A stretch of DNA of 7,390 nt, taken from positions 1-7,390 of the forward strand of contig JABDRC010000014.1 of assembly GCA_013041945.1 (NCBI GenBank). Direction: 5' to 3'. Positions 1 through 6,826 of this stretch are shown here, piece by piece (positions within the stretch are counted from its first letter, which is position 1; each line of letters opens with the position of its first letter). The DNA is from Halobacteria archaeon (GTDB taxonomy: Bacteria > Pseudomonadota > Gammaproteobacteria > UBA9214). The notes under the pieces are model-generated. The model saw only the letters and a list, made by a program, of their open reading frames with translations. It did not search any database and had not been told where the DNA came from. Position numbers and translations under genes: made by a program.

Positions 1-333
1 GGCTGGACCGGCATACCGCTCGGCGGTCGCTATCTTGCCGGCACGCGCAAGGGACCGGAGGGCGTCAGGGTGCCGAATATCACCCCGCACAGCGTAACGG
101 GTATCGGCAACTGGTCACGACAGGAGATGGTCGACTTCCTGAACACGGGGAGGCGGCCCGACGGCCGCTATACAGGCAACCTGATGGCGGAAGTGCTGGG
201 CACCAGCGGCATGCATCTGAACGAGTATGACAAGTACGCACTGGCAACCTACCTGGGTTCGCTGCCACCGATCCACTACGATGTCTATTTCACCTTCGAT
301 CCATTTGCTGCCGAAGAGTATCTTGATCAGTAG
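1..333 (+). CDS. c-type cytochrome, C-terminal part (5' end outside window)
   Basis: Frame 1 is open from the first base and ends at TAG 331-333, giving 110 residues of the C-terminal part of a protein that starts upstream. The GTG at 70 is an internal valine codon, not a start. The fragment has the layout of the class I cytochrome c domain found in the cytochrome subunits of periplasmic dehydrogenases: GGR-x-L-AGT (residues 8-15), GP-x-G (18-21), PNITP (25-29), TGIG-x-W (33-38), RRPDG (51-55), then a methionine in GNLMAEV (M62) and the final helix ending YLGSLPPI. Family knowledge suggests M62 is the axial haem ligand. The CxxCH haem attachment site must lie upstream and is not visible, so the number of haems is unknown. 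The likely role is periplasmic electron transfer. The partner enzyme is not in the window. The stop lies 21 bases from the stop of the convergent transport gene. Confidence 0.82.
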   Translation, partial: GWTGIPLGGRYLAGTRKGPEGVRVPNITPHSVTGIGNWSRQEMVDFLNTGRRPDGRYTGNLMAEVLGTSGMHLNEYDKYALATYLGSLPPIHYDVYFTFDPFAAEEYLDQ

Positions 334-354
334 CAGGATCCCGGACATCCATGA

Positions 355-1449
355 TCATCCCGCGCGCAGATTCAGGTAGGCACGCTCCGAGATATCGTGC
401 CAGTCGACCACCTGCTGCCTGAATTCAAGATACGATTTATACACCCTGGCTGACAGCGCATCCTGGTCGGCGACTTCCGCGACCACCTGTTCCGACAGCT
501 CGCGCAACTTCGCGATGACTTCGTCCGGGAAGGGGCGCACATCGACATTGTGTTCCTCGACCAGTGCACGCAAGGCGGTGTTGTTGCGCGCCGTGTACTC
601 GGCGAGCATGTCGCCGTTCACCACGCGGCAGGCGTTTGTAACGATACTCTGCAGGTCCGCCGGCAGGCTGTCGTAGGCGTCCCGGTTGATCAGGCATTCC
701 AGCGTGGTACCCGGCTCGTGCCAGCCCGGGTAATAATAGTGCTTCGCCACCTTGTACAGGCCGAATGCCAGGTCGTTGTAGGGTCCGACCCACTCGGTCG
801 CATCGATGACACCGGTCTGCATCGAGGTAAAGATTTCCGAACCCGGCATGCTGACCGGCAATCCGCCGGCCCGCTCGAGCACCTCGCCGCCCAGCCCGGG
901 AATACGCATCTTCAAGCCGTTGAGATCATCGACGGAATTGATTTCGCGGTTGAACCAGCCGCCCATCTGGACGCCCGAATTGCCGGCCGCGGCCGGCAGC
1001 ACGCCGAACGGGGCATAGGTCTCGGTCCACAGCTCCATGCCGCCGCCGTAGTACAGCCAGGCATTCATTTCCTGCGCATTCATGCCGAACGGCACCGCGG
1101 CAAAGAACTGTGCCGCCTTGCTCTTGCCCTTCCAGTAATAGGCCGCACCGTGCCCCAGTTGCGCAGTACCGCCGGCGACGGTATCGAACACCTCGAACGG
1201 CGGCACCAGTTCACCGGCGCCGTACAGGGTGACCTTGATTCGGCCGCCGCTCATCTCCGTGATCAGGCGTGCCACGTTGCTGGCACCGGTTCCCAGACCG
1301 GGGAAATTCTTCGGCCAGGTGGTCACCATTTTCCACTCGAACGTCTGCTGCGCCCGCGTCGTTGCCGTTACTGGTGCGGCCTGTTCCTGTCCACACCCCG
1401 TCAACACCAGCCCGGCGCCGGCAGCACCGAGAAAATCGCGTCGTTTCAT
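355..1449 (-). CDS. TRAP transporter solute-binding protein (DctP/TakP-like), Tat-signal lipoprotein
   Basis: This 364-residue protein resembles the periplasmic receptors of TRAP transporters, which capture organic or 2-oxo acids and pass them to a DctQM membrane permease. The N-terminus MKRRDFLGAAGAGLVLTGC holds a twin-arginine motif (RRDFL) and a lipobox ending at C19, so a folded, lipid-anchored export product is expected. The mature part opens with FEWKMVTTWPKNFPGLG. It contains KMRIPGLGGEV (R182, the arginine this family generally uses to hold the substrate carboxylate) and ATEWVGPYND (E219, W220), a hallmark of the TakP-like subgroup. The frame extends 27 codons further upstream to 1530. 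The start at 1449 was chosen because an AGGGGG ribosome site lies 6 bases before it and the Tat motif begins at once. No DctQ or DctM gene is seen on either side. The substrate cannot be named. Mannitol/chloroaromatic-type labels for such proteins rest on homology only. Confidence 0.9.
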   Translation of the reverse strand: MKRRDFLGAAGAGLVLTGCGQEQAAPVTATTRAQQTFEWKMVTTWPKNFPGLGTGASNVARLITEMSGGRIKVTLYGAGELVPPFEVFDTVAGGTAQLGHGAAYYWKGKSKAAQFFAAVPFGMNAQEMNAWLYYGGGMELWTETYAPFGVLPAAAGNSGVQMGGWFNREINSVDDLNGLKMRIPGLGGEVLERAGGLPVSMPGSEIFTSMQTGVIDATEWVGPYNDLAFGLYKVAKHYYYPGWHEPGTTLECLINRDAYDSLPADLQSIVTNACRVVNGDMLAEYTARNNTALRALVEEHNVDVRPFPDEVIAKLRELSEQVVAEVADQDALSARVYKSYLEFRQQVVDWHDISERAYLNLRAG

Positions 1450-1455
1450 AACCCG

Positions 1456-1461
1456 CCCCCT
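1456..1461 (-). promoter_or_regulatory. ribosome binding site that fixes the TRAP receptor start
   Basis: On the minus strand AGGGGG sits 6 bases before the ATG at 1449. It supports this start over the upstream in-frame candidate at 1530, whose extra 27 residues would place the Tat signal internally. Confidence 0.6.
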
Positions 1462-1590
1462 GTCATGGAATGGTGGCCATTGTACGTGTGCAACCCCTTG
1501 CATGCCGCATCGAATCGCACCCGCCGTCATACCGGACGATGCATATTTTCGTCTTGATATTACACACAGTTATCGAATAGTATTCAGCCA

Positions 1591-1620
1591 TTGCTTACGG
1601 TATTGATGCCAGTTTACTAA
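1591..1620 (+). promoter_or_regulatory. possible sigma70-type promoter for the GGDEF-EAL gene
   Basis: TTGCTT (1591-1596) and TACTAA (1615-1620) are 18 bases apart in the AT-rich part of the divergent spacer. Each matches the consensus hexamer at four positions. This would give a leader of about 75 bases before the coding region. It is a pattern match only, and other AT-rich hexamers are nearby. Confidence 0.25.
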
Positions 1621-1699
1621 TTTAAATAAACTAACTCGCTGTACTCTCACGGACGCAGACTTTGGCACGCAGCACTAGAGAGTCCCGGGCAATGCCATC

Positions 1700-3991
1700 T
1701 TGAGCCAGCTCAATCGCATCCGTATGCGCTTCCTCGTCCTTATCCTGGTCGGCCTGCTGATTGCGCCGCTGACCGGAATGTCTGCCGCCCTGCTGTCTGG
1801 TCTGGTCAGCGTCAGCGAACTGCAGGCCACCCGCACCCTGTTCATCATGGGCGCGTTCACACTTGGCTTCACGATCATCGCGGGAATTTATTTTTTTAGA
1901 TATTTCAGTTATTTACGTATTGATACCCGGGCGCCCGGGCGGCTCAATCAGCTGGAGTCGCAGATGCGCGCCGTGGTGGAGACCGCCGCCGAAGGCATCA
2001 TCGTCATCGATACCTACGGCACGATCGACACCTTCAACACGGCCGCGGAAAAACTGTTCGGTTACCATGCCGGCGAGATCCGGCAGCAGTCGCTGCGGTC
2101 ACTTGTCCCACACCTGTTCGATGAACAGGGGCGCCTGATTCCCACCGACCATGAACGCGAGGTGGAAGGCATCAACCGCGACGGCCAGCGCATACAGCTG
2201 GCCGTACGCATGAGTACCCTGCAGGACGGCAGCCGTCTGCTGTATACCTGCCTGGTCACCGAGATCGGCCGGCGCAAGGCCACTGAAAAGCGGATGCGCG
2301 AGGCGGAAACCCGCTACCGGGACCTGGTCGAAAGTGCGCATGACATGGTCTGGACGCTCGACACCGATGGACGCTTTACCTACGTCAACCCGGCCTGCAG
2401 TGAAATCTATGGCTTTACGCAGGATGAAATGCGCGGCCATTACCTGTATGAATTCCGCTCGCCGGACCATCCCCCGCATGACCGTGAGGCCATCGGGCAG
2501 CTGATACGCGGCAAGGACAATGTACAGTTCGAGACAGTGCACCTGGACAGCGAAAGCCGTCCGCACTTCCTCGAGTTCAGTGCGCGCTCGCACAAGGACC
2601 CGGCAGGTTTCGTGCTGCGCATCAGCGGCACCACGCGTGACGTGACCGAACAGAAGGCGTTCCAGCACCAGTTGTCCTACAACGCCGAGCATGACCCGAT
2701 GACCGGCATGTTCAACCGCAATTATTTCCAGGAAGAACTCGAACGCACAGTGGCACGTGTTGCACGCAGCGGCCTGACCTGTGCGCTGTTCTATATCGAT
2801 CTCGATCAGTTCAAGTACATAAATGACACGCTCGGGCATGCTGCAGGTGACCGGCTGCTGGTGGACATCGGTGCATTGCTATCGGCGCACGTGCGCGACG
2901 GCGACCTGATCGCACGTTTCGGCGGCGACGAATTCACGCTGCTCCTGTACAACATAGATCGTAACGATGTACTTCGTGCAGCGGAAAACTTCCGCATGCT
3001 GTGCGACAACTACACGTTCACCGAAAATGACAAATCGTGGAATGTCAGCGCGAGCATCGGCATCGCCATGATAGACCGCCACATGCATTCTGCGGACGAG
3101 GTCTTGTCGCACGCCGACCTTGCCTGCAATATCGCCAAGCAGCAGGGCCGCAATCGTATCAACCTGTACGATCCCGCCGACCTGGACAAGGCCGACATGG
3201 CCGCCGACATGAGCTGGGCCACGCAGGTGCGCGCCATGCTCGAGCATGACCGCTTCCAGCTGGCCTACCAGCCTATCATCGCCACCGACGGCGGTGAGGT
3301 GCTCGACTATGAGGTGCTGGTACGCATGGTCTGCGACGACGGCCAGATTATCCTGCCGGGCGGCTTCATGCCGGCAGCGGAACGCTTCGGCCTGATCCAC
3401 AGCGTGGACCGGTGGATCGTACGTCGCGCCATCGAGCAACTGCATACGCTGCACCTGCAGGGACACGCCACGAACTTTTCCATTAACCTGTCCGGCAAGG
3501 CCTTCGAGGATGACACGCTGCTGCCGCTGATCCGCGAACTGCTGGATTCCACCGGGCTCGAGGCTTCCTGCGTGACCTTCGAGATCACCGAGACTGCGGC
3601 GATCGCGAACCTGGCTGCCGCAGAGGAATTCATCACTGCGCTGAAGGACATCGGCTGCCAGTTCGCACTGGATGATTTCGGCTCCGGCTTCTCGTCATTC
3701 GCCTACCTGAAGCACCTGCCGGTGGACAAGCTGAAAATCGACGGCGCCTTCGTTAAAGGCATGGCGCACAGCTCTGTCGACCAGGCCATGGTCGAGTCCA
3801 TGAACCAGGTCGCTCACGCACTCGGCAAGGAAACCGTGGCAGAGTGTGTGGAGAACGAGGAAACCCTGCATATACTGAAAGAAATAGGCGTCGACCGCGC
3901 ACAGGGCAATTTCATCGGACGCCCCGACACCCTGCCCGGCCCGCTGGCACCGCCCACGGACCCGGCCGGCAGCCTGTCGCTGACGCAGTAA
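1700..3991 (+). CDS. membrane-anchored PAS-PAS-GGDEF-EAL c-di-GMP synthase/phosphodiesterase
   Basis: The 763-residue protein makes and/or degrades the second messenger c-di-GMP at the inner membrane. Two hydrophobic helices (about residues 11-34 and 46-67) are joined by a very short loop, so sensing is probably by the cytoplasmic PAS domains (about 86-190 and 203-316). The GGDEF domain (about 330-490) has DLDQFKYIND (D367), the signature GGDEF (408-412) and an intact RxxD inhibitory site (R399, D402), the feedback site for bound c-di-GMP. The EAL domain (about 508-748) keeps the family's metal and catalytic residues: E538 in EVLVR (a variant of EALLR), N596, E628 and E631 in FEITE, D658-D659 in DDFGSG, K679 in LKID, E715 and E718 in AECVE, and Q735 in QGNFIGRP. 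Both activities look possible, and which dominates cannot be told. The start is uncertain: TTG 1700 or ATG 1724, neither with a good ribosome site; the frame is closed by TAG at 1676. No partner gene is adjacent. Confidence 0.95.
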   Translation: MSQLNRIRMRFLVLILVGLLIAPLTGMSAALLSGLVSVSELQATRTLFIMGAFTLGFTIIAGIYFFRYFSYLRIDTRAPGRLNQLESQMRAVVETAAEGIIVIDTYGTIDTFNTAAEKLFGYHAGEIRQQSLRSLVPHLFDEQGRLIPTDHEREVEGINRDGQRIQLAVRMSTLQDGSRLLYTCLVTEIGRRKATEKRMREAETRYRDLVESAHDMVWTLDTDGRFTYVNPACSEIYGFTQDEMRGHYLYEFRSPDHPPHDREAIGQLIRGKDNVQFETVHLDSESRPHFLEFSARSHKDPAGFVLRISGTTRDVTEQKAFQHQLSYNAEHDPMTGMFNRNYFQEELERTVARVARSGLTCALFYIDLDQFKYINDTLGHAAGDRLLVDIGALLSAHVRDGDLIARFGGDEFTLLLYNIDRNDVLRAAENFRMLCDNYTFTENDKSWNVSASIGIAMIDRHMHSADEVLSHADLACNIAKQQGRNRINLYDPADLDKADMAADMSWATQVRAMLEHDRFQLAYQPIIATDGGEVLDYEVLVRMVCDDGQIILPGGFMPAAERFGLIHSVDRWIVRRAIEQLHTLHLQGHATNFSINLSGKAFEDDTLLPLIRELLDSTGLEASCVTFEITETAAIANLAAAEEFITALKDIGCQFALDDFGSGFSSFAYLKHLPVDKLKIDGAFVKGMAHSSVDQAMVESMNQVAHALGKETVAECVENEETLHILKEIGVDRAQGNFIGRPDTLPGPLAPPTDPAGSLSLTQ

Positions 3992-4050
3992 ATTATATAA
4001 CTGCAGCAATCGATGTATCTGCAGGAGCAGCTTGTCGGCCTGATAAAGAC

Positions 4051-4097
4051 ATCTCGCGCGAAGGCGCAAAAAAATCGCCACAGAGCACACAGAGAAA
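4051..4097 (+). repeat. CACAGAG element, copy A
   Basis: The element begins with ATCTCGCGC (4051-4059), continues with AAGGCGCA (4061-4068) and an A-run, and ends in two CACAGAG heptamers at 4079-4085 and 4088-4094, spaced at a 9-base period. The same ordered parts occur in reverse complement at 4366-4435. A short GGCG/CGCC stem (4063-4066 with 4076-4079) is possible. It resembles dispersed repeats common between genes in many proteobacteria. This is recalled, not searched. Confidence 0.75.
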
Positions 4098-4168
4098 ATA
4101 AGTATCTGGCCCGTTGAAGCACAGATTTTCTGGTCTGGAGGCATTGCAGTCGGAGTGTTATCAGAAAC

Positions 4169-4185
4169 TGACAATATAATTGTCA
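4169..4185. repeat. 17-base palindrome abutting the first REP
   Basis: TGACAAT and ATTGTCA form perfect 7-base arms around ATA. The right arm overlaps the first five bases of the REP at 4181, so the two hairpins share sequence and could be alternatives. Function is unknown; an insertion-site remnant is possible. Confidence 0.5.
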
Positions 4186-4208
4186 TTCCCGCGCAGGCGG
4201 GAATCCAG
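4181..4208 (+). repeat. REP hairpin 1
   Basis: The stem is ATTCCCGC (4185-4192) with GCGGGAAT (4197-4204) and loop GCAG. It is identical to the copy at 4289-4316 on the other strand. Confidence 0.85.
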
Positions 4209-4288
4209 CCCAAATAAATGCTCAGAGACTCAATACCAGTCCTTTTTACAACGTGGAATAAATTCACACTGCATGCTTGTAATCATGA

Positions 4289-4316
4289 CTGGATTCCCGC
4301 CTGCGCGGGAATGACA
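4289..4316 (-). repeat. REP hairpin 2
   Basis: This is the exact reverse complement of REP 1. Six T follow on the plus strand at 4322-4327, so it might help end transcription of the GGDEF-EAL gene, but the T-run is about 9 bases from the stem. Confidence 0.85.
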
Positions 4317-4365
4317 AGAGGTTTTTTACATTTGGGAGCAGCGCTCTGGTTCCGCTTATATTTTT

Positions 4366-4435
4366 CTCTGTGAACTCTGTGTTCTCTGTGGTGATATTTT
4401 TTGTTTTTCTGCGCCTTTACGTCCTGGCGCGAGAT
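4366..4435 (-). repeat. CACAGAG element, copy B
   Basis: On the plus strand CTCTGTG appears three times with a 9-base period (4366-4372, 4375-4381, 4384-4390). A T-rich stretch, TGCGCCTT (4410-4417) and GCGCGAGAT (4427-4435) follow. These are the parts of copy A in reverse complement and in mirrored order, with one more heptamer and a longer T-rich section. Confidence 0.75.
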
Positions 4436-4450
4436 ATTTTTATATAAAGA

Positions 4451-4500
4451 CCGGACTCCCGCCGGAGCCTGGCCTCGCGAAGGCGGGGGCGGGAATGACA
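4451..4500 (-). repeat. REP hairpin 3, diverged and expanded
   Basis: The ends match REP 2 (GGACTCCCGCC at 4453-4463; GCGGGAATGACA at 4489-4500), but the central part is about 22 bases longer and has extra CCGCC/GGCGG segments that can pair in more than one way. It looks like a diverged REP with an internal insertion or duplication. Confidence 0.65.
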
Positions 4501-4549
4501 AAAAGATTGTTTCACTCGTGGAGAATGCCCTTTTTCCTGAATATATTTT

Positions 4550-4570
4550 CTCTGTGTTCTCTGTGGCGAA
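4550..4570 (-). repeat. CACAGAG element, copy C (short)
   Basis: Two CTCTGTG heptamers (4550-4556 and 4559-4565) at the same 9-base period are followed by GCGAA. This corresponds to the heptamer end of copies A and B. The CTCGCGC part is missing, so it is a truncated copy 36 bases from the uvrD stop. Confidence 0.65.
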
Positions 4571-4606
4571 TGTTTTATTTTTTCTAGTCAGCTTGCAAGA
4601 AAAACA

Positions 4607-6778
4607 TCAGGCGCCGACCGCTTCCAGGTTGGCGTAGGCCAGCACCAGCCACTTGGTGCCGGCGCGCGAAAAGTTGACCTGCACGCGTGCGCTGGACCCC
4701 TGCCCTTCACAGTTCATGATCACTCCATCGCCGAACCTGGCATGACGCACATGCTGGCCGAGGCGCAAACCACCAGCCGTGGTGTTCTTGAAGCTGTCGG
4801 CAGCAGCGTGCTGCGAGGTATGCGGCATGGAAACACCCGGTCGCGGCCTTACCACGTCGACCAGTTTTTTCGGGATCTCGTCGATAAAGCGCGAGGGCAA
4901 ACAGTAGGTCTCGGAGCCGAACAGGCGACGCCGCTCTGCACAGGTCAGCACCAGCTGCCGGCGCGCGCGGGTAATGCCCACGTAGCAAAGCCTTCGCTCC
5001 TCTTCCAGCCGGCCCGCCTCCTCCACCGAGCGCTGATGCGGGAACAGTCCTTCCTCCATGCCGCACAGGAACACCAGCTGAAACTCCAGACCCTTGGCCG
5101 AATGCAGCGTCATCAGCTGCACGCAGTCTTCCCAGGCATCGGCCTGCCCCTCACCGGCCTCCAGCGCGGCATGCGACAGGAATTCGGACAGCGGGTCCAT
5201 GCCGCTGTCGGGATCGGCTTCGAATTCGCGCGCGGCATTCGCCAGCTCCTGCAGGTTTTCCAGGCGCGCCTGGCCCTTTTCGCCCGTTTCCTTCGCGAAG
5301 TGGTCGACCAGGCCGCTCGGCTGCATGACATGGTCGACCTGCTCACCCAGCGGCAGCCGATCGATGCCATCCGCAATATCATCGACCAGCCTGAGGAACG
5401 TGATGATGGCGTTGCACGCGCGTGCCGGCAGCAGCTTTTCGTTCGCCACGGTAATCGCTGCCTGCCACAGCGAGATCCCGTTGTCTTTTGCCAGCTGGCG
5501 GACGGCCTCCAGCGTGCGCCCGCCGATACCGCGCGGCGGATGATTGACGACGCGTTCGAACGAGGCATCGTCTTCGCGGTTGGCCGTCAGGCGCAGGTAG
5601 GCCAGTGCATCCTTGATCTCGGCACGCTCGAAAAAACGCAGGCCCCCGTACACACGGTACGGAACACCGCACTGCATGAGCCGCTCCTCGAACACGCGCG
5701 ACTGTGCGTTCGAACGATACAGGATAGCGACATCGCTGCGCATGCCGCCCTTGTCGACATGGTCCTCGATACAGTCGACCACGTAGCGCGCCTCGTCCTG
5801 TTCATTGTAGGCGGTATACAGTTTGATGGGCTCGCCGTCGTGGCCTTCCGTCCACAACTGTTTGCCCATTCGTTCGGCATTGTTGTCGATCACCGCGTTT
5901 GCCGCCTTCAGGATGGTTGCGGTCGATCGATAGTTCTGTTCCAGGCGAATGACGCGGGTATTCGTGAAGTCCTTCTGGAAGCGCAGGATATTTTCGACCC
6001 GCGCACCGCGCCAGCCGTAGATCGACTGGTCGTCGTCGCCAACGACGGTGATGCGTGCGTTGTCACCCGCCAGCATGCGCAGCCAGGCATACTGGATCGT
6101 ATTGGTGTCCTGGAACTCGTCCACCAGGACATGCTGAAAGCGCTGTCGGTAATGGTCCAGCAAGGCCGGGTATTTGAGCCACAGTTCATGTGAACGCAGC
6201 AGCAGCTCGGCAAAATCGACCAGGCCGGAACGCTGGCACAGTTCCTCGTAGGCCTCGTAGATCTGCAACTGTCGTTTCAGATAGGGATCATTACGATGCT
6301 CGATGTGCTGTGGCCGACGGCCCTCGTCCTTGCAGCTGTTGATGAACCATTGCATCTGCCTGGGCGGCCACTTCGCCTCGTCCAGTTCCATGGCCTGGAT
6401 GACGCGCTTGACCAGGCGCTGCTGGTCCTGTGAATCGAGGATCTGGAAAGCCTGCGGCAACTGCGCCTCCTGCCAGTGGGTGCGCAGCAGGCGATGTGCC
6501 AGCCCGTGGAAGGTACCCACCCACATGCCGGTGGCCGGCGCCGCGATCATCTGCTCGATGCGACCGCGCATCTCCCCGGCCGCCTTGTTGGTAAAGGTGA
6601 CCGCCAGGATCGAATACGGCGACAGGCCCTCCACATCAACCAGCCAGGCAACCCGGTGCACCAGCACGCGCGTCTTGCCGCTGCCCGCGCCCGCCAGCAC
6701 CAGCAATGGATCGGCCGATGCGCACACGGCGTCGCGCTGGGCATCGTTCAGCGACTCGATAATCCGGGAGACATCCAT
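4607..6778 (-). CDS. uvrD: DNA helicase II, UvrD
   Basis: This superfamily 1A 3'-to-5' DNA helicase displaces the incised oligonucleotide in nucleotide excision repair and unwinds the nicked strand in methyl-directed mismatch repair. At 723 residues it is almost the same length as the E. coli protein (720), and it begins with the same MDVS and LND-x-QR-x-AV pattern. All helicase motifs are present: I AGAGSGKT (29-36), Ia AVTFTNKAAGEM (59-70), Ib VGTFHGLAHRLLR (87-99), II VDEFQD (219-224), III VVGDDDQSIYGWRG (245-258), IV RLEQNYRS (278-285), V LMTLHSAKGLEF (555-566) and VI YVGITRARRQL (599-609). The C-terminal LRLGQHVRHARFGDGVI (671-687) to the end is the Tudor-like domain linked in E. coli to RNA polymerase binding. 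A poorly conserved linker (about 640-668) precedes it. The ATG at 6778 fits the family N-terminus, but no good ribosome site precedes it. No LexA box (CTG-N10-CAG) is seen upstream. It stands alone on its strand. Confidence 0.98.
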   Translation of the reverse strand: MDVSRIIESLNDAQRDAVCASADPLLVLAGAGSGKTRVLVHRVAWLVDVEGLSPYSILAVTFTNKAAGEMRGRIEQMIAAPATGMWVGTFHGLAHRLLRTHWQEAQLPQAFQILDSQDQQRLVKRVIQAMELDEAKWPPRQMQWFINSCKDEGRRPQHIEHRNDPYLKRQLQIYEAYEELCQRSGLVDFAELLLRSHELWLKYPALLDHYRQRFQHVLVDEFQDTNTIQYAWLRMLAGDNARITVVGDDDQSIYGWRGARVENILRFQKDFTNTRVIRLEQNYRSTATILKAANAVIDNNAERMGKQLWTEGHDGEPIKLYTAYNEQDEARYVVDCIEDHVDKGGMRSDVAILYRSNAQSRVFEERLMQCGVPYRVYGGLRFFERAEIKDALAYLRLTANREDDASFERVVNHPPRGIGGRTLEAVRQLAKDNGISLWQAAITVANEKLLPARACNAIITFLRLVDDIADGIDRLPLGEQVDHVMQPSGLVDHFAKETGEKGQARLENLQELANAAREFEADPDSGMDPLSEFLSHAALEAGEGQADAWEDCVQLMTLHSAKGLEFQLVFLCGMEEGLFPHQRSVEEAGRLEEERRLCYVGITRARRQLVLTCAERRRLFGSETYCLPSRFIDEIPKKLVDVVRPRPGVSMPHTSQHAAADSFKNTTAGGLRLGQHVRHARFGDGVIMNCEGQGSSARVQVNFSRAGTKWLVLAYANLEAVGA

Positions 6779-6787
6779 AGACGGGTG

Positions 6788-6816
6788 ATTCTAGCAATAA
6801 GGTGCCGGGAAGGCAG
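6788..6816 (-). promoter_or_regulatory. possible extended -10 promoter of uvrD
   Basis: On the minus strand TGCTAGAAT (6788-6796) is an extended -10 match, with CTGCCT (6811-6816) 17 bases upstream as a weak -35. Transcription would begin near 6781, only a few bases before the ATG at 6778, so the message would be nearly leaderless. This fits the lack of a ribosome site but remains a pattern match. Confidence 0.35.
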
Positions 6817-6826
6817 GCAAATAACG

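Larger units (their letters stand above)
4181..4316. repeat. REPIN-like element (two inverted REP sequences with 80-base spacer)
   Basis: Two 28-base sequences, 4181-4208 and 4289-4316, are exact reverse complements of each other. Each folds into an 8-base stem (ATTCCCGC with GCGGGAAT) around a 4-base loop, and together they could fold the whole 136 bases into one large cruciform. Paired inverted REPs at this distance are called REPINs and are thought to be moved in trans by REP-associated tyrosine transposases (RAYT). No such gene is in the window. The core GTCATTCCCGCG is a very widespread proteobacterial repeat. Confidence 0.85.
3992..4606. other. 615-base convergent intergenic region filled with dispersed repeats
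   Basis: This gap separates the 3' ends of the GGDEF-EAL gene and uvrD. No reading frame here looks like a real protein. The short frames crossing it are translations of the repeats, giving tell-tale peptides such as VIPAQAGIQ. It is visibly richer in A and T than the genes and holds three REP-like hairpins and three CACAGAG elements, listed separately. No classical intrinsic terminator with an adjoining T-run is clear for either gene. The REP hairpin at 4289-4316 is followed by six T at 4322-4327, but the gap from the stem is long. The REP hairpins may serve as transcription ends for both genes. Confidence 0.8.

Noticed and set aside
550..1557. A 335-codon open frame on the plus strand opposite the TRAP receptor
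   Set aside because: The opposite strand encodes a clear receptor with signal peptide and family motifs; the plus-strand product is rich in H, R and G with no recognisable domain.
1661..1680. Sigma-54 promoter suggested by TTGGCACG
   Set aside because: The second element (TTGC with GC at the required distance) is missing; the sequence after TGGCACG reads CAGCACTAG.
2099..2839. A 246-codon open frame on the minus strand inside the GGDEF-EAL gene
   Set aside because: It overlaps the PAS and GGDEF coding region in antisense and has no own start context or domains.
4001..4024. CTGCAG pair (4001-4006 and 4019-4024) as an intrinsic terminator after the GGDEF-EAL gene
   Set aside because: The 6-base self-complementary words could pair across a 12-base loop, but no T-run follows and the stem is weak.
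3695..4501. Open frames on the minus strand at 3695-4267 and 4283-4501 reaching into the repeat region
   Set aside because: They contain peptides such as WIPACAGMT and VIPAQAGIQ, the usual false translations of REP hairpins, and otherwise run antisense to the EAL domain.
4051..4570. CRISPR array
   Set aside because: The repeats are short, occur in both orientations, and the spacing is irregular; there are no unit spacers of constant length and no cas genes.
4742..6193. A 483-codon open frame on the plus strand opposite uvrD
   Set aside because: It is wholly antisense to an unmistakable uvrD, shows no domain pattern, and its length follows from the GC-rich codon use of the real gene.
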